A stretch of DNA of 64,000 bases from Cryptomeria japonica. Taxonomy: Eukaryota; Streptophyta; Pinopsida; Cupressales; Cupressaceae. The stretch is from assembly GCF_030272615.1 (NCBI RefSeq), contig NC_081407.1:151031744-151095743 (forward strand). The letters are read 5' to 3'. Below, in pieces: positions 1-11,814 of the stretch. The notes under the pieces are model-generated. The model ran no database searches. It worked only from the letters and a program-made list of their open reading frames with translations, and was not told where the DNA came from. The stretch's first letter is position 1; each line of letters opens with the position of its first letter. Made by a program: the position numbers and the translations under genes.

Positions 1-456
1 TACACAATAGAGTTTTTAAATATATTTTAGATGATGGATAGTAAGCCCTTGGCTATTTCCATGGTTCTAAATTTGAAGTTGATTGTGAATTCAGATTCAA
101 ATTTGGTGGATCCTTTGGTTTACAAGTTGGTGATATCATAGTTACAAGACTTGTCGAAACTTGCCCAGATTCGGCAAGTCCTAAGCTAAGTATTCCAAAC
201 CAAGGTTGGGGGACTTGTGACTTATGTACTTGGCAAGTCCACTAGATATGTTGAACTTGATGAGTCTTCATAGGCAAACTTGACCAGGTCTATGAAAATC
301 AAGAAAAAACCACAAAAAAATTTGAAAATGCTTAAACGTAAAAGCATGAAAGTGTTTTTTAATAGGCTTGGAGGATGGTTAAAAGCAATAAGATTATGAA
401 AAATAGTATGCAGTATGCACCATGAAGGTCTATTTGGGCCTATTGGCAAGTGAGGG
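1..456. other. AT-rich flank, no gene seen
   Basis: I see no gene or repeat boundary here. The last five bases, GAGGG (452-456), are the left target-site duplication of the solo LTR that follows. Confidence 0.6.
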
Positions 457-2263
457 TGTAATGTCCCCATTTTCTGGTTCTCTAGCAGTGCAGTTGTTGC
501 TGGCTTTCTGGGTTTGCGTCAGCATGTTCAGGAGGGTAATTTGATGTTACCAATGAGCTCAGATGGTTTAGAGAAGTCATATGATGCTTTCAGATGTTAT
601 TTCCAGCTTCCGGTTTGGGCTCCAAGATTCTTGGAGGGAGCGTCTATTTGTAATTTTATAGTAAGTTACCCGATTGGCTCCATATGTCATTATGTTTCAT
701 CAGGCTCACTCCAATGCGGTCAGATTTCAATTCCGATGCTTTCCGACAATTTTCATCAAATTGGTGCATTAATAGCTTATTTTAAGTATTTTACTAAGGT
801 TGCAAAAAATTATTTAAAATATTTAAAATGCACCTTAGTGTGATAGCTCGTTGGAACGGGGGGGAAGGAGTTTTAAATCTTGGAAGCAAAACACAGGGAC
901 CTTGCCTGTCGAATTTTCATTATTTTAATGAAGAGATTATTTTTGGAGCTAAAAAGGAGTTTATTTTATAAGTGACTTTTTAAAGGGGTACTTGGGAGAC
1001 ATAAGTTGATGTTTCTTAATATTTATTAAAAGTTTCTCTTAAGTTGGTGACTAAAGTGGGGAAATAAAATAAAGTAAAACTTTATTTATCCCACATTTGA
1101 CAGGCAAAATGGATCGCTCCTTGAGGAAAGAATATATGGGCTCTTTGTATGCTTTTCCGGATATGCTGAAAATGATATGTGAAATACTGATCTTTTGGAG
1201 AAGATTGATTCTACAGGTTTGTGAGGACAAACACCCTCATAAGCAGCACTTCCTATGCTTTTGAAAGACAGAGTCTGGGAGGTTTGTGTGTTGCCATTTA
1301 GGTAGCACCATTGAGCTTCATTGGAGCTTTCTGAGAACCAATTATCTGCAAAATTTTAAAGTAAATCGGCAAGAGCAGATTGAGAGGACAATTCAGTGAG
1401 CAGATTTGGAGATTCAAAATCTGATATTTCCTTGTTTGAGCTGGCCATACCCTTCTGGACTGGCCGTACATCATAGAGGGGCTGTGTTGGGAGTTGTGAG
1501 TGTGTTGGCTGGCTTCATTGAGATTGTGAAACTCTTCCATTGGTGGCTCCCTAAACCAGTACAAATAGCAGAAACATTCAGTAGCATTTGGCAACTTATC
1601 CTTGGGGCAGTGTTGACGTGTATTTTGTACACAATCATACACAGAATAAAATACCCAAAGGTACCTTATCCTGTCTTGAATAAAGTCTCTGATTGCTGAA
1701 GATGTCGCAAAGAAGGATCAATCAGGGTGACTCCAATGTTCTTTTATGTAGGGTCTCTACGTGTGGATAAGCACCAGTGGTCGTTGTGATTGCTGTTTCA
1801 TCAAGGGGCCTTACGTATCCGAAATAGAATTTCCTACACTAACAAATTCTCAAAAAAGATCAAAAGAGTAGGGCTTGCAAGAGATAAACTCTAATCTAAT
1901 CCTAAGAATGACTTAATGCGGACAGGACTTGGTAAGATTCTACCAACTTCAATATTGCCATAAAATAACAACTCAACTGAAATTGATGCGATCTTCTAAG
2001 GTAACAAATGATCTTTCAATTCATCAAGGATCATAGACACTACCACAAAGGTACATATCCAAAGTTAAATGACGATTGAAGGTTTAGGTGATTCAAATTT
2101 CTCCAGTTGACCACACAAGGCGTTCCTACAATCAGCAAGAAGCTAGTGGTTTGGAAAGTGAATCTCACCAAAGATCAAGCCCAACACTTTGTCCTTCAAA
2201 CTAAAATACTACCTTGACTGAGAATGATTCAAGAATTGCAATAAAACACCATAACTTCAATAT

Positions 2264-2269
2264 TTTATT
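2264..2269 (-). promoter_or_regulatory. AATAAA polyadenylation signal of giant LTR copy 1
   Basis: AATAAA reads on the minus strand about 160 nt downstream of the TATA box at 2427-2434. This is where an LTR R region would end. The role is inferred from position. Confidence 0.5.
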
Positions 2270-2426
2270 GATCTCAAAGTCATCATAAACAACAATTGCT
2301 TGAAATTCCTTCTTCAAAGCTCAATCTTGCTACAAAGTAACTTGCTCTCTCTTTTTAACTTCTAATCTCTAATCACTAATGTCTAATCTCTCTAATATCT
2401 AATTACAAAATGAAAAGAAATGAGGG

Positions 2427-2434
2427 TATATATA
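2427..2434 (-). promoter_or_regulatory. TATA box of giant LTR copy 1 (U3/R promoter)
   Basis: TATATATA on the minus strand lies 65 bp downstream of the palindromic telo-box. The other copy has TATATAA at the equivalent place (31051-31057), so the box is conserved while the surrounding sequence has drifted. Confidence 0.6.
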
Positions 2435-2498
2435 GCATCCTCAATTACAATGAACGGTCCAGATCAAAAGAAGATCAATGGCCAAGATTATGACACCT

Positions 2499-2516
2499 AA
2501 ACCCTAATTAGGGTTT
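2499..2516. promoter_or_regulatory. Palindromic double telo-box, giant LTR copy 1
   Basis: AAACCCTAATTAGGGTTT is a perfect 18-bp palindrome made of two inverted plant telo-boxes (AAACCCTA). The same 18 bp occurs at 30969-30986 in copy 2, also about 65 bp upstream of the TATA box. Telo-boxes are known plant promoter motifs bound by telomere-repeat-binding factors. Use as an LTR promoter element is inference. Confidence 0.7.
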
Positions 2517-2627
2517 ATTACAAATAGTCCCCTTTTTATTGAATAATATTAAATGTATAGACAAATATTAAATTTGGCACAAAAACCTAGGAGACATAGA
2601 CCAATGACAATTAAGGTGCCATGTCAT

Positions 2628-5600
2628 CTATAACAACCTTTCTTCTAGAATCTTATTTCCTTTCCAATGCTCCTTTTTAGCATATGCAATGAATCTGGAC
2701 ACGATTCCTCCGATCTCAGCAATTGGAATCTCAAGAAGATTCCTCATTCGTTTCTCCAAGTGGATGACCTGATCGAAAGCCTTGAGGAGAGCAGCGTCCC
2801 ATTCAGGTTCAAGTTCTTTGGTCTTCTCAATCAAGAGCATGGTAGCAAACATCTGGTCCCGTTGCTCATCTGTGATAATATTCGCATCTTTGCAAAAGAT
2901 GACCTTGACCCTTTCTTCCAATTCTTGTAAATCCACATCAGTCTCAACTTCGATCCTCCTGCCAAGAATAGTACATAATACCTCAAACACTCTGTCCTGG
3001 ATCGGGTGGATGACCTCCTCAACATGATTGCATTTGGTACTAATGTCCTCGAAGAGAACCTCCTTCATCTGAAGTAAGGTTGACCACTGAAGTAAACTAT
3101 GTGGTCCTCCATCCACTATCTTTTCTTGTGCTAGGACCTTCCTTGATGTTTGTCTGATTACTTGCAGGACAGGAATGATAACATCTTTAGTATGAGCAAA
3201 GGCGGCTACCGTTATCATTAGGTTGTGGATGATCTCAAGAACCTGGATAGCTCGGTGAATGGTCTGCATCATTCTTGTTGCAAATTCAATAGCAACTGTA
3301 TGGGATTTGTTAATCCAAGAACTCATAAGCTGGACCAAACTCCTGACTCTCTCTGCCTCACCAACTGATTCAAGGGGAAGTGCCTGCACGGCTGATACTG
3401 CTGGATCCTGACGTCCCAAAGGCTGATTGAGATGGCTAAAGTAGCCTCTCCATGCACCGACCTCTCTCTCAAGTTTTCTATTTTTCTCCATTTCTTCCCT
3501 AAGCTTGTCTTTTAGTGCTTCAAACGAATCGGTGGCCTCATCCAGTGTCTGTTCGGCTGTGAGTGGACCAAGCTCAAATGTCTCTACATCATATTCCTCT
3601 GCGAGGATCTCACCTTCATACTTGTCCACTGCCGGTGTAGCTATCTGCAATTTCCTGGATCCTGTCTCATCTCTGATCATCTTGGACATCTTAGTAGCCT
3701 TCCTCTTTTCTGTTACTTCCTGAGAATTTCCAACGAGGCTTTCTAAATCAATCACATTATCTTCGTCCTCGATCACAATCACCCTTGTTAATCTCTCCTT
3801 TAACCAATCTGGGATGGCAGATCTTGTTTCTCTAACCTGTATCTCCTTAGGCAACGTTTCTTCTTCTCTGAGAGGAGATGTCACTTCGTTATCATTCTTG
3901 TCTTCATGTAGCTCATTAACTTGGAGAGATCGACTTGGTGATCTTTGAGGTGCCTGTCCTTCTTCCTGTTTATCGTTCTGTACCATTGATTCCATAGACT
4001 CCTCCATTTCAAGCGTCCTCTTCTCTCGTCGAGAAGATGTGCCAGATGAACGATCTCGGTTGGCCTCTTGCTTCTTCTTGGAGGATTCTCTTTTCTCAAG
4101 TCTCTCTTTCCTCTTCGAGCCTCTCGGATGAGGATTGCCCTCACTTACGCTTCGAAGGTTACCTTCGCTTGTGCTTCTGGGATTAGGATTACCTTCACTT
4201 ACACTTGCTCCACCTTCTGCTGGTCTTTCCTCCAAAGTAAAAGTCATAGATATGCCCTGCTCTCTCAACTTTTGATGTTGCACATCAACCCATTTGCGAG
4301 TACAAGACAAAACTGGAGCCATCAAAGCATCTAGATCCACAATCTCGGGTTCATTCCAATCTAGCCTCACTAATTTGCTTTCTCGATCATAAGATGATTG
4401 GAGATGTCTGCCACTGTCCTGAGCTTGGTCGGCCACTCTGTAAATCTTGCATTTCCTGATGAAGTCTAAAGGCAATCTGGAATGCATCTTTCTTTTTACT
4501 TCAAGATCATCTGAGAGATTCATCACAAAGTCTTCTATCTGAAACTCATGCTTATATTTCTTCCGACTGTCTCCTCTATATACCCATAAGGATCAAAGCT
4601 TTCTCTCAAGGCAAAGAATGAAAATGAATATAAAGCTAACTCCTTCTCTGCATCATCCATGACTAGAGCATTAGGACATACCTCAACTGAATTCCCTAAT
4701 ATGATAGGCACAGGAACTCCATTTCCATGTCTGTGTCTGAATGCCTTCGCATAAGCTGCCAATTGTCTAGTTACCTCAAGTAACACTATTCTGTTTGTCG
4801 GATATCTCGGCAACATGTATGGAGGTGAAGGACATCCATGAACTCTAATATATGTAAATTTCGAAAATTGGATAAACCAAGCACCGTACCTCTTTACAAG
4901 CTCTTGTGCATCTTGAGATAGCCGATTGTGGATTCCGCCTTGCAATGTCCTAGTGATGTTCATCGTGAAGGTATCATTGACTAACTTGTAGTCACTTCCT
5001 GGCGGATGATGCAAGTGAACATAGGAATCACAAACTCTGACCTCCCCGGGCCCTCTTCCAATCACTCCTCTGTGAGGTAATCCTGCATATTCAAAGCTCC
5101 TGATCAAGGCATATATGATGTACGAACTCATGTGGAAGGACTTGGTAGCCTTCAGTCTCCTTAACTGTACGTCCAAGCAATGGCTAATCATTCTAGCCCA
5201 ATGAATTGTTCCTTTTCCCTGAACTATCACTTGGATGAAGTAGAACATCCACTTCTCAAAATAGAAGGCTTGAGGAGCCCCTGTGACTCAGTTGAGTAGT
5301 GTTATCAAATCTCTGTATTCCTCCTGGAAGTCGATCCTATGTGGTGTGTTTGGAATCTTGCTCAGGCGAGGACGACTCTTGAGTAACCAGTTCTTATTGA
5401 TGATGCTTAAGCAAGTGTCTGGATCATCCTCGTACATGGACCTGGCTCCTTCTAGGCTTTTGTAGATTATATCTCTGTGCTCCGGAAGATGGAAAGCCTC
5501 ACTTATAGCCTCCTCTGAAAGGTAAGCCAAAGTGTTCCCCTCCTTGGACACGATCGATCTGGACTGTGGGTCATAATGGCGAGCACACTCGATCATCCAC

Positions 5601-5851
5601 TCATGGCACTGAATTGTTGGAGGGAAGCCAGCTGCCTTAATGATGCCACTTTCAATTATTCTTCTTGCAACAAGTGATGGCTTGCCAATGTAAGGGACCT
5701 CTCGAAACTTCTTCGTACTGAAGTTTCCCAAGTTGGTATCTCCAATGTTGCTCCACTTCGACACGATCTTGGTCTCCAATTCTTCATTCTTTTGATCTTC
5801 CTTCATGAGAGCTGGACGACTGGTGGATGCTCCTGCCTTCGGGGTCGCCAT
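2628..5851 (-). pseudogene. U3-resident ORF of the giant LTR element (broken, ~1,075 codons)
   Basis: I do not recognise a named family. The ATG at 5851 begins MATPKAG, and the same start is kept in copy 2 at 30455. The frame runs ~187 codons to a single TGA at 5290-5288, continues in the same frame to about 4580, shifts by one base between about 4585 and 4560, and ends at TAG 2630-2628. The N-terminal half is folded and helix-rich, with YDPQSR..V and FHLPEH motifs and later a Trp-rich stretch. The middle is low-complexity and strongly basic (repeated SEGN and KKK/RREKR runs). The C-terminal third is charged and coiled-coil-like. No zinc knuckle, protease, RT or integrase motif is visible. 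The Gypsy third ORF at 25304-27871 has the same layout. It could be a distant relative of the plant-mobile-domain or 'putative plant transposon protein' type, but that needs a profile search. It is probably non-functional in this copy. Confidence 0.65.
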
Positions 5852-6326
5852 CGTGACACCTACACAACATTTCATAATAAGTAATGGATTTTGCAATGTA
5901 GAAATATAGACTAGATTAAAGATTGAATCTAGGAAACTTCATAATAAGACTTTGAGTTATTATTTCCTAAATACGATTGAGCTACTGGAAATTCAAAATT
6001 TCAAAATTCAAATTTCAAGATTGAGACTAGGACGATTTTAAAATTCAAAATTTGGACAAGGGAACTTTGCCATACCTCACTTTGAGAGCTAACTCTAACA
6101 AAAGTATGCAAAATTAGGAAATTCGCCTAGGCAAAATGAAGATTGGAGTCTTCAACATCTTGAGCTGCCTCTAGCAAAATGCGTCTCCACTTCTAACCAA
6201 ATTCGCACTCTTTTTGATGAGATTTCGCACTTCTTCTTTGATCAAAATTCGCTCCTTGATTGTTCTCCAAAATCGCATGTGAATAAATGATTAAACGATG
6301 ATTTAAAATGCTTCAAGGTACACCTC

Positions 6327-6334
6327 TTTATATA
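6327..6334 (-). promoter_or_regulatory. TATA box upstream of the U3 ORF, giant LTR copy 1
   Basis: TATATAAA on the minus strand lies about 475 bp before the ORF start at 5851 and just after the 166-bp repeat array. Copy 2 has TATATATT at the equivalent place (29945-29952). It suggests a separate promoter for the internal gene, distinct from the LTR promoter at 2427. Confidence 0.5.
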
Positions 6335-6670
6335 GGCGCTCACCTCCTTACTTGCCCATAGGCCGACTTTTGGAAATAAGGCAAATAATAACAAAATTTA
6401 AAACAAAAAAAGGAGGCCGACTTTTGTAAAAAACATAAAAATAGAACCCAAGCGCTCTCTTTTTATTTCATTTAATAATTAATTAATTTAAACACCTTTG
6501 TAATTAATAGTTTCAATTTTTTAAAAGGCTAAATCAATTATAAAATGCCTTATGCGCTATTTTTAAATCCTAATTTAATTAAATATTTCAAGTTTATCGA
6601 ATTTTAGCATTTAATGCAATTCGAAAATATTGGCTCCTAATCATGGGAAGGATTTGGGACATTAACAATA

Positions 6671-8907
6671 TCGCTCTGGTCCCTGGGAGAGGGACAGGAG
6701 CACCTTAAGCATTTTGGATTGGTTTTTACGTTCAAAGTCACTTCCTTTACGTCCAAACTGGCATCTTCATTCGTAACTTGGAGTTTGATCTATTTGATTT
6801 TTTGAATGAATGCCTTTTAAACCATTTTCGCCTTGGTCCTTGACTGAAGGACAGGAGCGATTTTTGCTTTTCTTCCTTGGTCTTTATCTTTTAAATCAAT
6901 TTGCAAAGTAAGGAATGATCATCCTTGTTTGTCTTGCGCATGTTTAACTCGTCCTTTGTAAAGCAAACTCGATATTCAAGTGATTTTCGCCCTGGTCCCT
7001 TGGTGAGGGACAGGAGCAAACTTTGTATTTGAGCTCAAAATTGTTGACTTTCGACGTTAGCTCCTTGTTCATCATCTTCCTAAAGACATTTGGGATCTTG
7101 CATGACCTCGCCTTGACGTAGTTTTTGAAGGAAATGGCTAGTTTAATAGAAATCGCCCTGGTCCTCCAGTGAAGGACAGGAGCGAACTTTAGTCCATGGC
7201 GCAAATCCTTAATCATATTGATATCAAATTGTCTTCAAGGCGTAAAATGTTATTGCTTACTCCATCTTGAATGTATGAAACGAAAGTGACACCTCAAAAT
7301 TAGACATACTTGCATATTTCGCTCTAGTCCCTTGGAGAGGGACAGGAGCGCCTTGGCCACTTCTCATCACTTTCGTGGTCTTTGTAACTTCACTTTCCCT
7401 CGAAGCACCTCCAACATCTTCGCCACCTTGTGCCTTGGCTTGGATCCGACCAAACTTGGAAGGGAAGTCTTGATAATCTATATTTCGCCCTGGTCCTTGG
7501 GAGAGGGACAGGAGCGATTTTGCATTTATAGGCTCAATCATTCTTTGCCAACGTTTAAAATTATCTTCAATGGATTCATTATGCTTCCCCCACTCATCTC
7601 TAACATGGAACTTGTTCTAACTTTGTGGGAAATTTACCTTATGAAGAGATCGCTCTGGTCCCTTGGAGAGGGACAGGAGCGCCTAGGACAAAATAGGTTT
7701 CACTTGCTCTTTGCAATCTTCAAAATTATCTTCAATAGAGTGGTTACGCCTTCTTTTATTTGCCTCAAACTTAAAACTCACTTCACCTTCGCCAAAAACT
7801 TGTCCTTTAAGAAAATCGCTCTGGTCCCTGGGAGAGGGACAGGAGCGCCTTGGGCAATTTCATCAAGTTTTTGGGTTATTTGCAACTTCGTTCTTTTTTG
7901 AGGCATTCCAAACATCTTTACCATCATGCCCCTTGGCCTGGACTCAACCAAATTCGGAAGGGAATGCTAGATAATGTATATTTCGCCCTGGTCCCTGACA
8001 GAGGGATAGGAGCGATTTTGCATTTATTGGCTCACTTGTGTTTCGCCAACTTTCAAAATCATCTTTGACGGATTGGTTGGGTCGCCTTTCCTTCATCTCT
8101 AGCTTGAAATTCACTTTTCCTTGGCCCAAAACTTGTCTTGAGGAAAAATCGCTCTGGTCCCTGGAGAGGGACAGGGGCTACCTTTGAAATTCGCCTTGGT
8201 CCTTGACAGAGGGACAGGAGCGAACTTGACTTCTTGGGTCGATTTTCTCCTTCGAGGTGCACTCAAATTATATTCAACGAGTAAAATGTACCTTCCTTGT
8301 TCTTCTCAAATCACGAAATCGTTCAAATCTTGCAAGGATAAAGCGATCTTGGATTTCAAGCTCTGGTCCTTCAATGAGGGACGAGCGATTTTGCCATCTT
8401 AGCATGTTTCCTTGTTTGCAAAATTACTTCAAATTATATTCAATGGACAAAACATGTCCTCCTTGATCTCTTCCAATCCAAAAATTATCTTGGTCCTGCA
8501 AAGATAGTGCAATTTTGAGAAACAAGCTCCGGTCCTTCAGTGAGGGACAGGAGCGATTTTTGTCCTTAAGGCCAAATGTTCAATTTTTCATTGCAAATGA
8601 CTAAGTCTTGGTACTCCATCATGTTGATTTCATCCCTTATTGCATCCTTGATGCTTTAATTTGATCAACTAAGGCCAAAAATGCCCTAAGTAAGCCATTT
8701 CGCCCTGGTCCTTGACAGAGGGACAGGAGCGATTTGACCTTAAACCTTGAAAAACTTGCCATTTTTTAGTTCAAAAATCCTCAAAATCCTCAATCCATGT
8801 TCAACTGTGTCTCCAGGCGACCCTGCACAAGACAAATGAAACAAGTTAATAACCAAGATGCATAAAAATACCAATTTCGCCCTGGTCTTTGACAGAGGGA
8901 CAGGAGC
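6671..8907 (-). repeat. 166-bp tandem array with hairpin cores, giant LTR copy 1
   Basis: Fifteen copies of a ~32-bp core (on the plus strand TCGCTCTGGTCCCT, short loop, GAGGGACAGGAGCG) start at about 6671, 6828, 6987, 7153, 7319, 7485, 7650, 7816, 7983, 8149, 8191, 8357, 8523, 8700 and 8877. Most intervals are 165-167 bp. The two core arms are inverted repeats matching at about 12 of 14 positions, so each can form a hairpin. The DNA between cores is also related but more diverged. Reading frames across the array translate the repeat only and are not genes. Confidence 0.85.
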
Positions 8908-9738
8908 GATTTTACCTCTATAGGCCAAAATATCAAGAATTTAGGCTCTCAGTCACTTCACAAGGCAAAATTAGGTTATTTCCAAGGCCAGGGATCAATT
9001 ATCAGAATTTCCAAAATTTGGTCAAAATTCACCCGGACAAAATCTCATAATTCCATCATTAACACTTAGGCAAAATTTGGACTTGCTTTCAAAATTCCGA
9101 CTGGACCTAGACAGACTCATCTGACATCCTGACAGATTCACCCTATTTCAAAATTGCAACCTACGCGAGGATGCTCAATAATCATTCAAAATTGGACTGG
9201 ACTCCGGCTTAAAAACATGAAAATGGAAACCCTAAGGCTTAACCCTAGTCCAGACGACTTACTCACTTACCCAAAACCCTAAAAGCAGAGAGAAGAACAG
9301 GCAAAACCAAGCAAAAAGAGGGGGTCCCCATTCAAATGGGGTGATGTGTGAAATGGTCACAACAGGCAGTGAGCTGGTTTTCAGAGCATTCAATAGGCTG
9401 GACTTCCAAACAGCAGTTTGATAAAGCCAATAACTTTTTATGGGTATGTTGGATTTAGATATTAGACCTTATTTCATGTAGTGGGTTGTTGATGTTTCAA
9501 TGAAAAACTAAATATTGAAGCTGCTATTAAATTCTGGAATTTTCTGTGAGTTGCATTGACTTCTGCAAGTTAATTTCAGTTGTATAAAAGATCCCTATTT
9601 TTGATGTTTAGTTGCAAGTTATTTTTGATTGGTCCTTTCAAAGCATTGCAAAGCAAATAAACTCAAAAACACATTCAATCATTGCAAACCAAAGAACAAA
9701 ATACAAAACGGAGATACAAGGGTGGTCATTACAGAGGG

Positions 9739-10297
9739 GTGTTTTCCCTAGATTCCCACAAGTGGCATTGCCCCTTGATTTTGTTGGGGTTGCTATCCCC
9801 AAATCCTTGCTCTTGTTTTAAAAAACAAAAAAATGAAAATCTTTTTGCTCCATGCCAAATGGAAGAACAACCATTTTTTATTCGTTTAGCTTTTTATTAA
9901 TTAAATTCCTAGTAATTAAATTACATTTATACTTTGCTAAGTCAACCCTATCCTAAGTAATGTTCCTAAGGCTATAGTAGCATTTGCAGACTATTTTGAG
10001 ATACAAGCACATGACTCCACATAGAGCTAGTAATGCTGGGCTGAGGGATACAAGCTCCTTTCTACCATAGTTCATGACAACATATTGTATGTTTTGTTTT
10101 GATTCCATGGGTATCATAATCCACAAGTTTCATACACCTAAATAGTAAACAATATTTATATATTTAAAACTGTTGTTTCCTTTAGTTAAAATCTCATTTA
10201 TACTCATGTGATTGATGTATACTTGTGTCTGTGATCAAAGTAGCTTCTATTTGATTAGTTTTTTGTGTCTTTAAAGTTTATTTGTTGAAGGGTACGT
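9739..10297. other. No gene seen
   Basis: This is AT-rich non-coding sequence after solo LTR A. No repeat boundary or splice-supported exon is visible. Confidence 0.5.
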
Positions 10298-10806
10298 AAT
10301 TGAAAGTTTTAAATCCAAAAAATCTTTATATTTCATAGTTTTTTTAATTTGCTAAGTGTTGGTCAAGTTCAATTCTGGTTCAAAAATCAGCTTGCTGAAT
10401 TTGAGTCGAGTCTAAATCTTGTAGCGCTGGTTGATAGGTTCCCTCATGTATTTTGTGAATACTCAACTTGATATTTGCTTTGCAGTGAATACATTGAGCT
10501 AGTTCATGGTTGACTTGAGGGAGATTCATTAGATTCACAGGTTATAGAGATTAATTGAAAGCTTTAAATCCTAAAAATCTTTATATTTCATAGTTTTCTC
10601 AATTTGCTAAGTATTGGTCAAGTTCAATTCTGGTTCAAAAATCAGCTTGCTGAATTTTGAGTCAAATCTAAATTTGGTAATGCTGGTTGATAGGTTCCCT
10701 CATGTATTTTGTGAATACTCAACTTGATATTTGCTTTGCAGTGAATACATCGAGTTAATTCATGGTTGACTTGAGGGAGATTCATTAGATTCACAGGCTA
10801 TAGATA
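10298..10806. repeat. Two-copy tandem repeat, 255-bp unit
   Basis: The unit starting AATTGAAAG at 10298 is repeated at 10553 with few differences. Both end near 'attcacaggttatagagatt' or its variant. No coding potential is evident. Confidence 0.85.
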
Positions 10807-11814
10807 TTTTGATGAAATCCCCAACGATGCGAAAATTTGGATGGAGAATGGTGGATTGTTGGAGAAAACTTACCTTGCAAAGAGTGAGTGTAAAGTGTTT
10901 TTACCTTGAGTTGCTCAGCTGGTGTTTTAGTGATGGCACAATAGTGATAGTAGTAGATTCAGACTTGTGCATAATAGAGATATCAACATGGAGAGGACGC
11001 AGTTATGTAGTATGCATTAGTCTTCTTTGAAATAAGTGTGTATTTAACTAGTTCAACTTGTACCGGTATGGAGAGGGTTTCATTTGAGAGTAACACTCAA
11101 TATATCCTTTCATATTTAAGAAGACAATTGTAGGTTTGAGAGTTCAATATTGTGTATTCACCTTTCTTATTTTCAGTAGTCTAGGTTTGTAGATTAGCAC
11201 ATTTAGGGATTATTGTTTTGATTGAAGTTCTTGTTCTTTAAGCTGCCTATTTTTAGGATTAAATTTTTGAATGCAAAATCTGCTTATCATATCTGGAAAA
11301 CTAACAATGCTTGCTTTAATCATTTTGTCAATTTCTTCCTAGACTTTGGCTGCATAGGTCTTGTTCATCTTGTTTGGTCTTCTTCACGTTGGTTGAGCTT
11401 GTGGTATCAAGGGAATTCTATGAAAACACAATATTGGTGGTTCTCCTTTCAAGTCTTTGTATGTAATCTATGAATATTTTGATTGTCGTTGCTGACTACG
11501 ATCATTTTTGAACTTCCATGTGGCCCAAGGTTCTCCTCACTGTAGTGAGTTCTTGTAATTTCATGTTAGCCGCACTTTCAAATTGATGGATTGACCTAAA
11601 ATCCAGATTTTCATTCCCCATTTTATATTTTGTAAATTTAACAGGAAATATCAAAATATCAGGGTTGGTTACATTCCATCTTTGGAACATGAATGTGGCT
11701 TCAAGATCTCTCTAGCATTTGGCTTAATGGACCTTTGATCCTTTTTCTTTGGTCATCCTTCTGCCAAGCCTGAATTCATCAAATCATTGGAATGCTTCGT
11801 CACTCAGCACTTGA
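10807..11814. other. No gene seen
   Basis: This is AT-rich sequence with only short, unsupported reading frames. The right end merges into a decayed retrotransposon relic. Confidence 0.45.

Larger units (their letters stand above)
1611..9364 (-). mobile_element. Giant LTR-like element, copy 1 (ORF inside U3)
   Basis: On the minus strand the element begins TGTTGTGACC at 9364 and ends ACGTCAACA at 1611. It is 7,754 bp and flanked by the perfect duplication GGCAG (1606-1610, 9365-9369). In its own direction it holds a ~2.2-kb array of 166-bp hairpin repeats, a TATA box, a ~1,075-codon ORF with one stop and one frameshift, a palindromic telo-box, a second TATA box, an AATAAA signal about 160 nt after that TATA, and ~650 nt to the end. 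TATA, then AATAAA, then TG..CA ends match a U3-R-U5 layout, so I read it as one enormous solo LTR whose U3 carries a gene. I see no terminal repeats inside it. Alternatively it is a non-autonomous element that has lost its LTR duplication. A shorter copy lies at 28048-31936. Confidence 0.8.
457..9733 (+). mobile_element. Solo LTR A, split by a nested giant LTR-like element
   Basis: The LTR starts TGTAATGTCCCC at 457 and ends CATTACA at 9733. It is flanked by a perfect 5-bp duplication GAGGG (452-456 and 9734-9738). It is interrupted at 1610 by the element 1611-9364, whose own duplication GGCAG (1606-1610, 9365-9369) proves later insertion. Without the insert it is about 1.52 kb. A TATA-like motif (tataaaaga) lies near 9586. 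I see no second LTR or internal region attached, so it is best read as a solo LTR left by LTR-LTR recombination. The TG..CA ends and 5-bp duplication are diagnostic of LTR retrotransposons; the superfamily is unknown. Its 5' edge resembles those of element X and solo LTR B. Confidence 0.85.

Noticed and set aside
514-843. 109-codon plus-strand frame near the left end
   Set aside because: It lies within solo LTR A and matches no known domain.
7332-7901. A 189-codon open frame on the plus strand with repeated SLGEGQERLG-like peptides
   Set aside because: It translates the 166-bp hairpin array in antisense. The unit length is not a multiple of three, and similar frames appear on both strands of both array copies.
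6671-8907. Regularly spaced ~32-bp repeats resembling a CRISPR array
   Set aside because: The spacers are ~134 bp and related to one another, the array lies inside a retroelement, and the DNA is eukaryotic.
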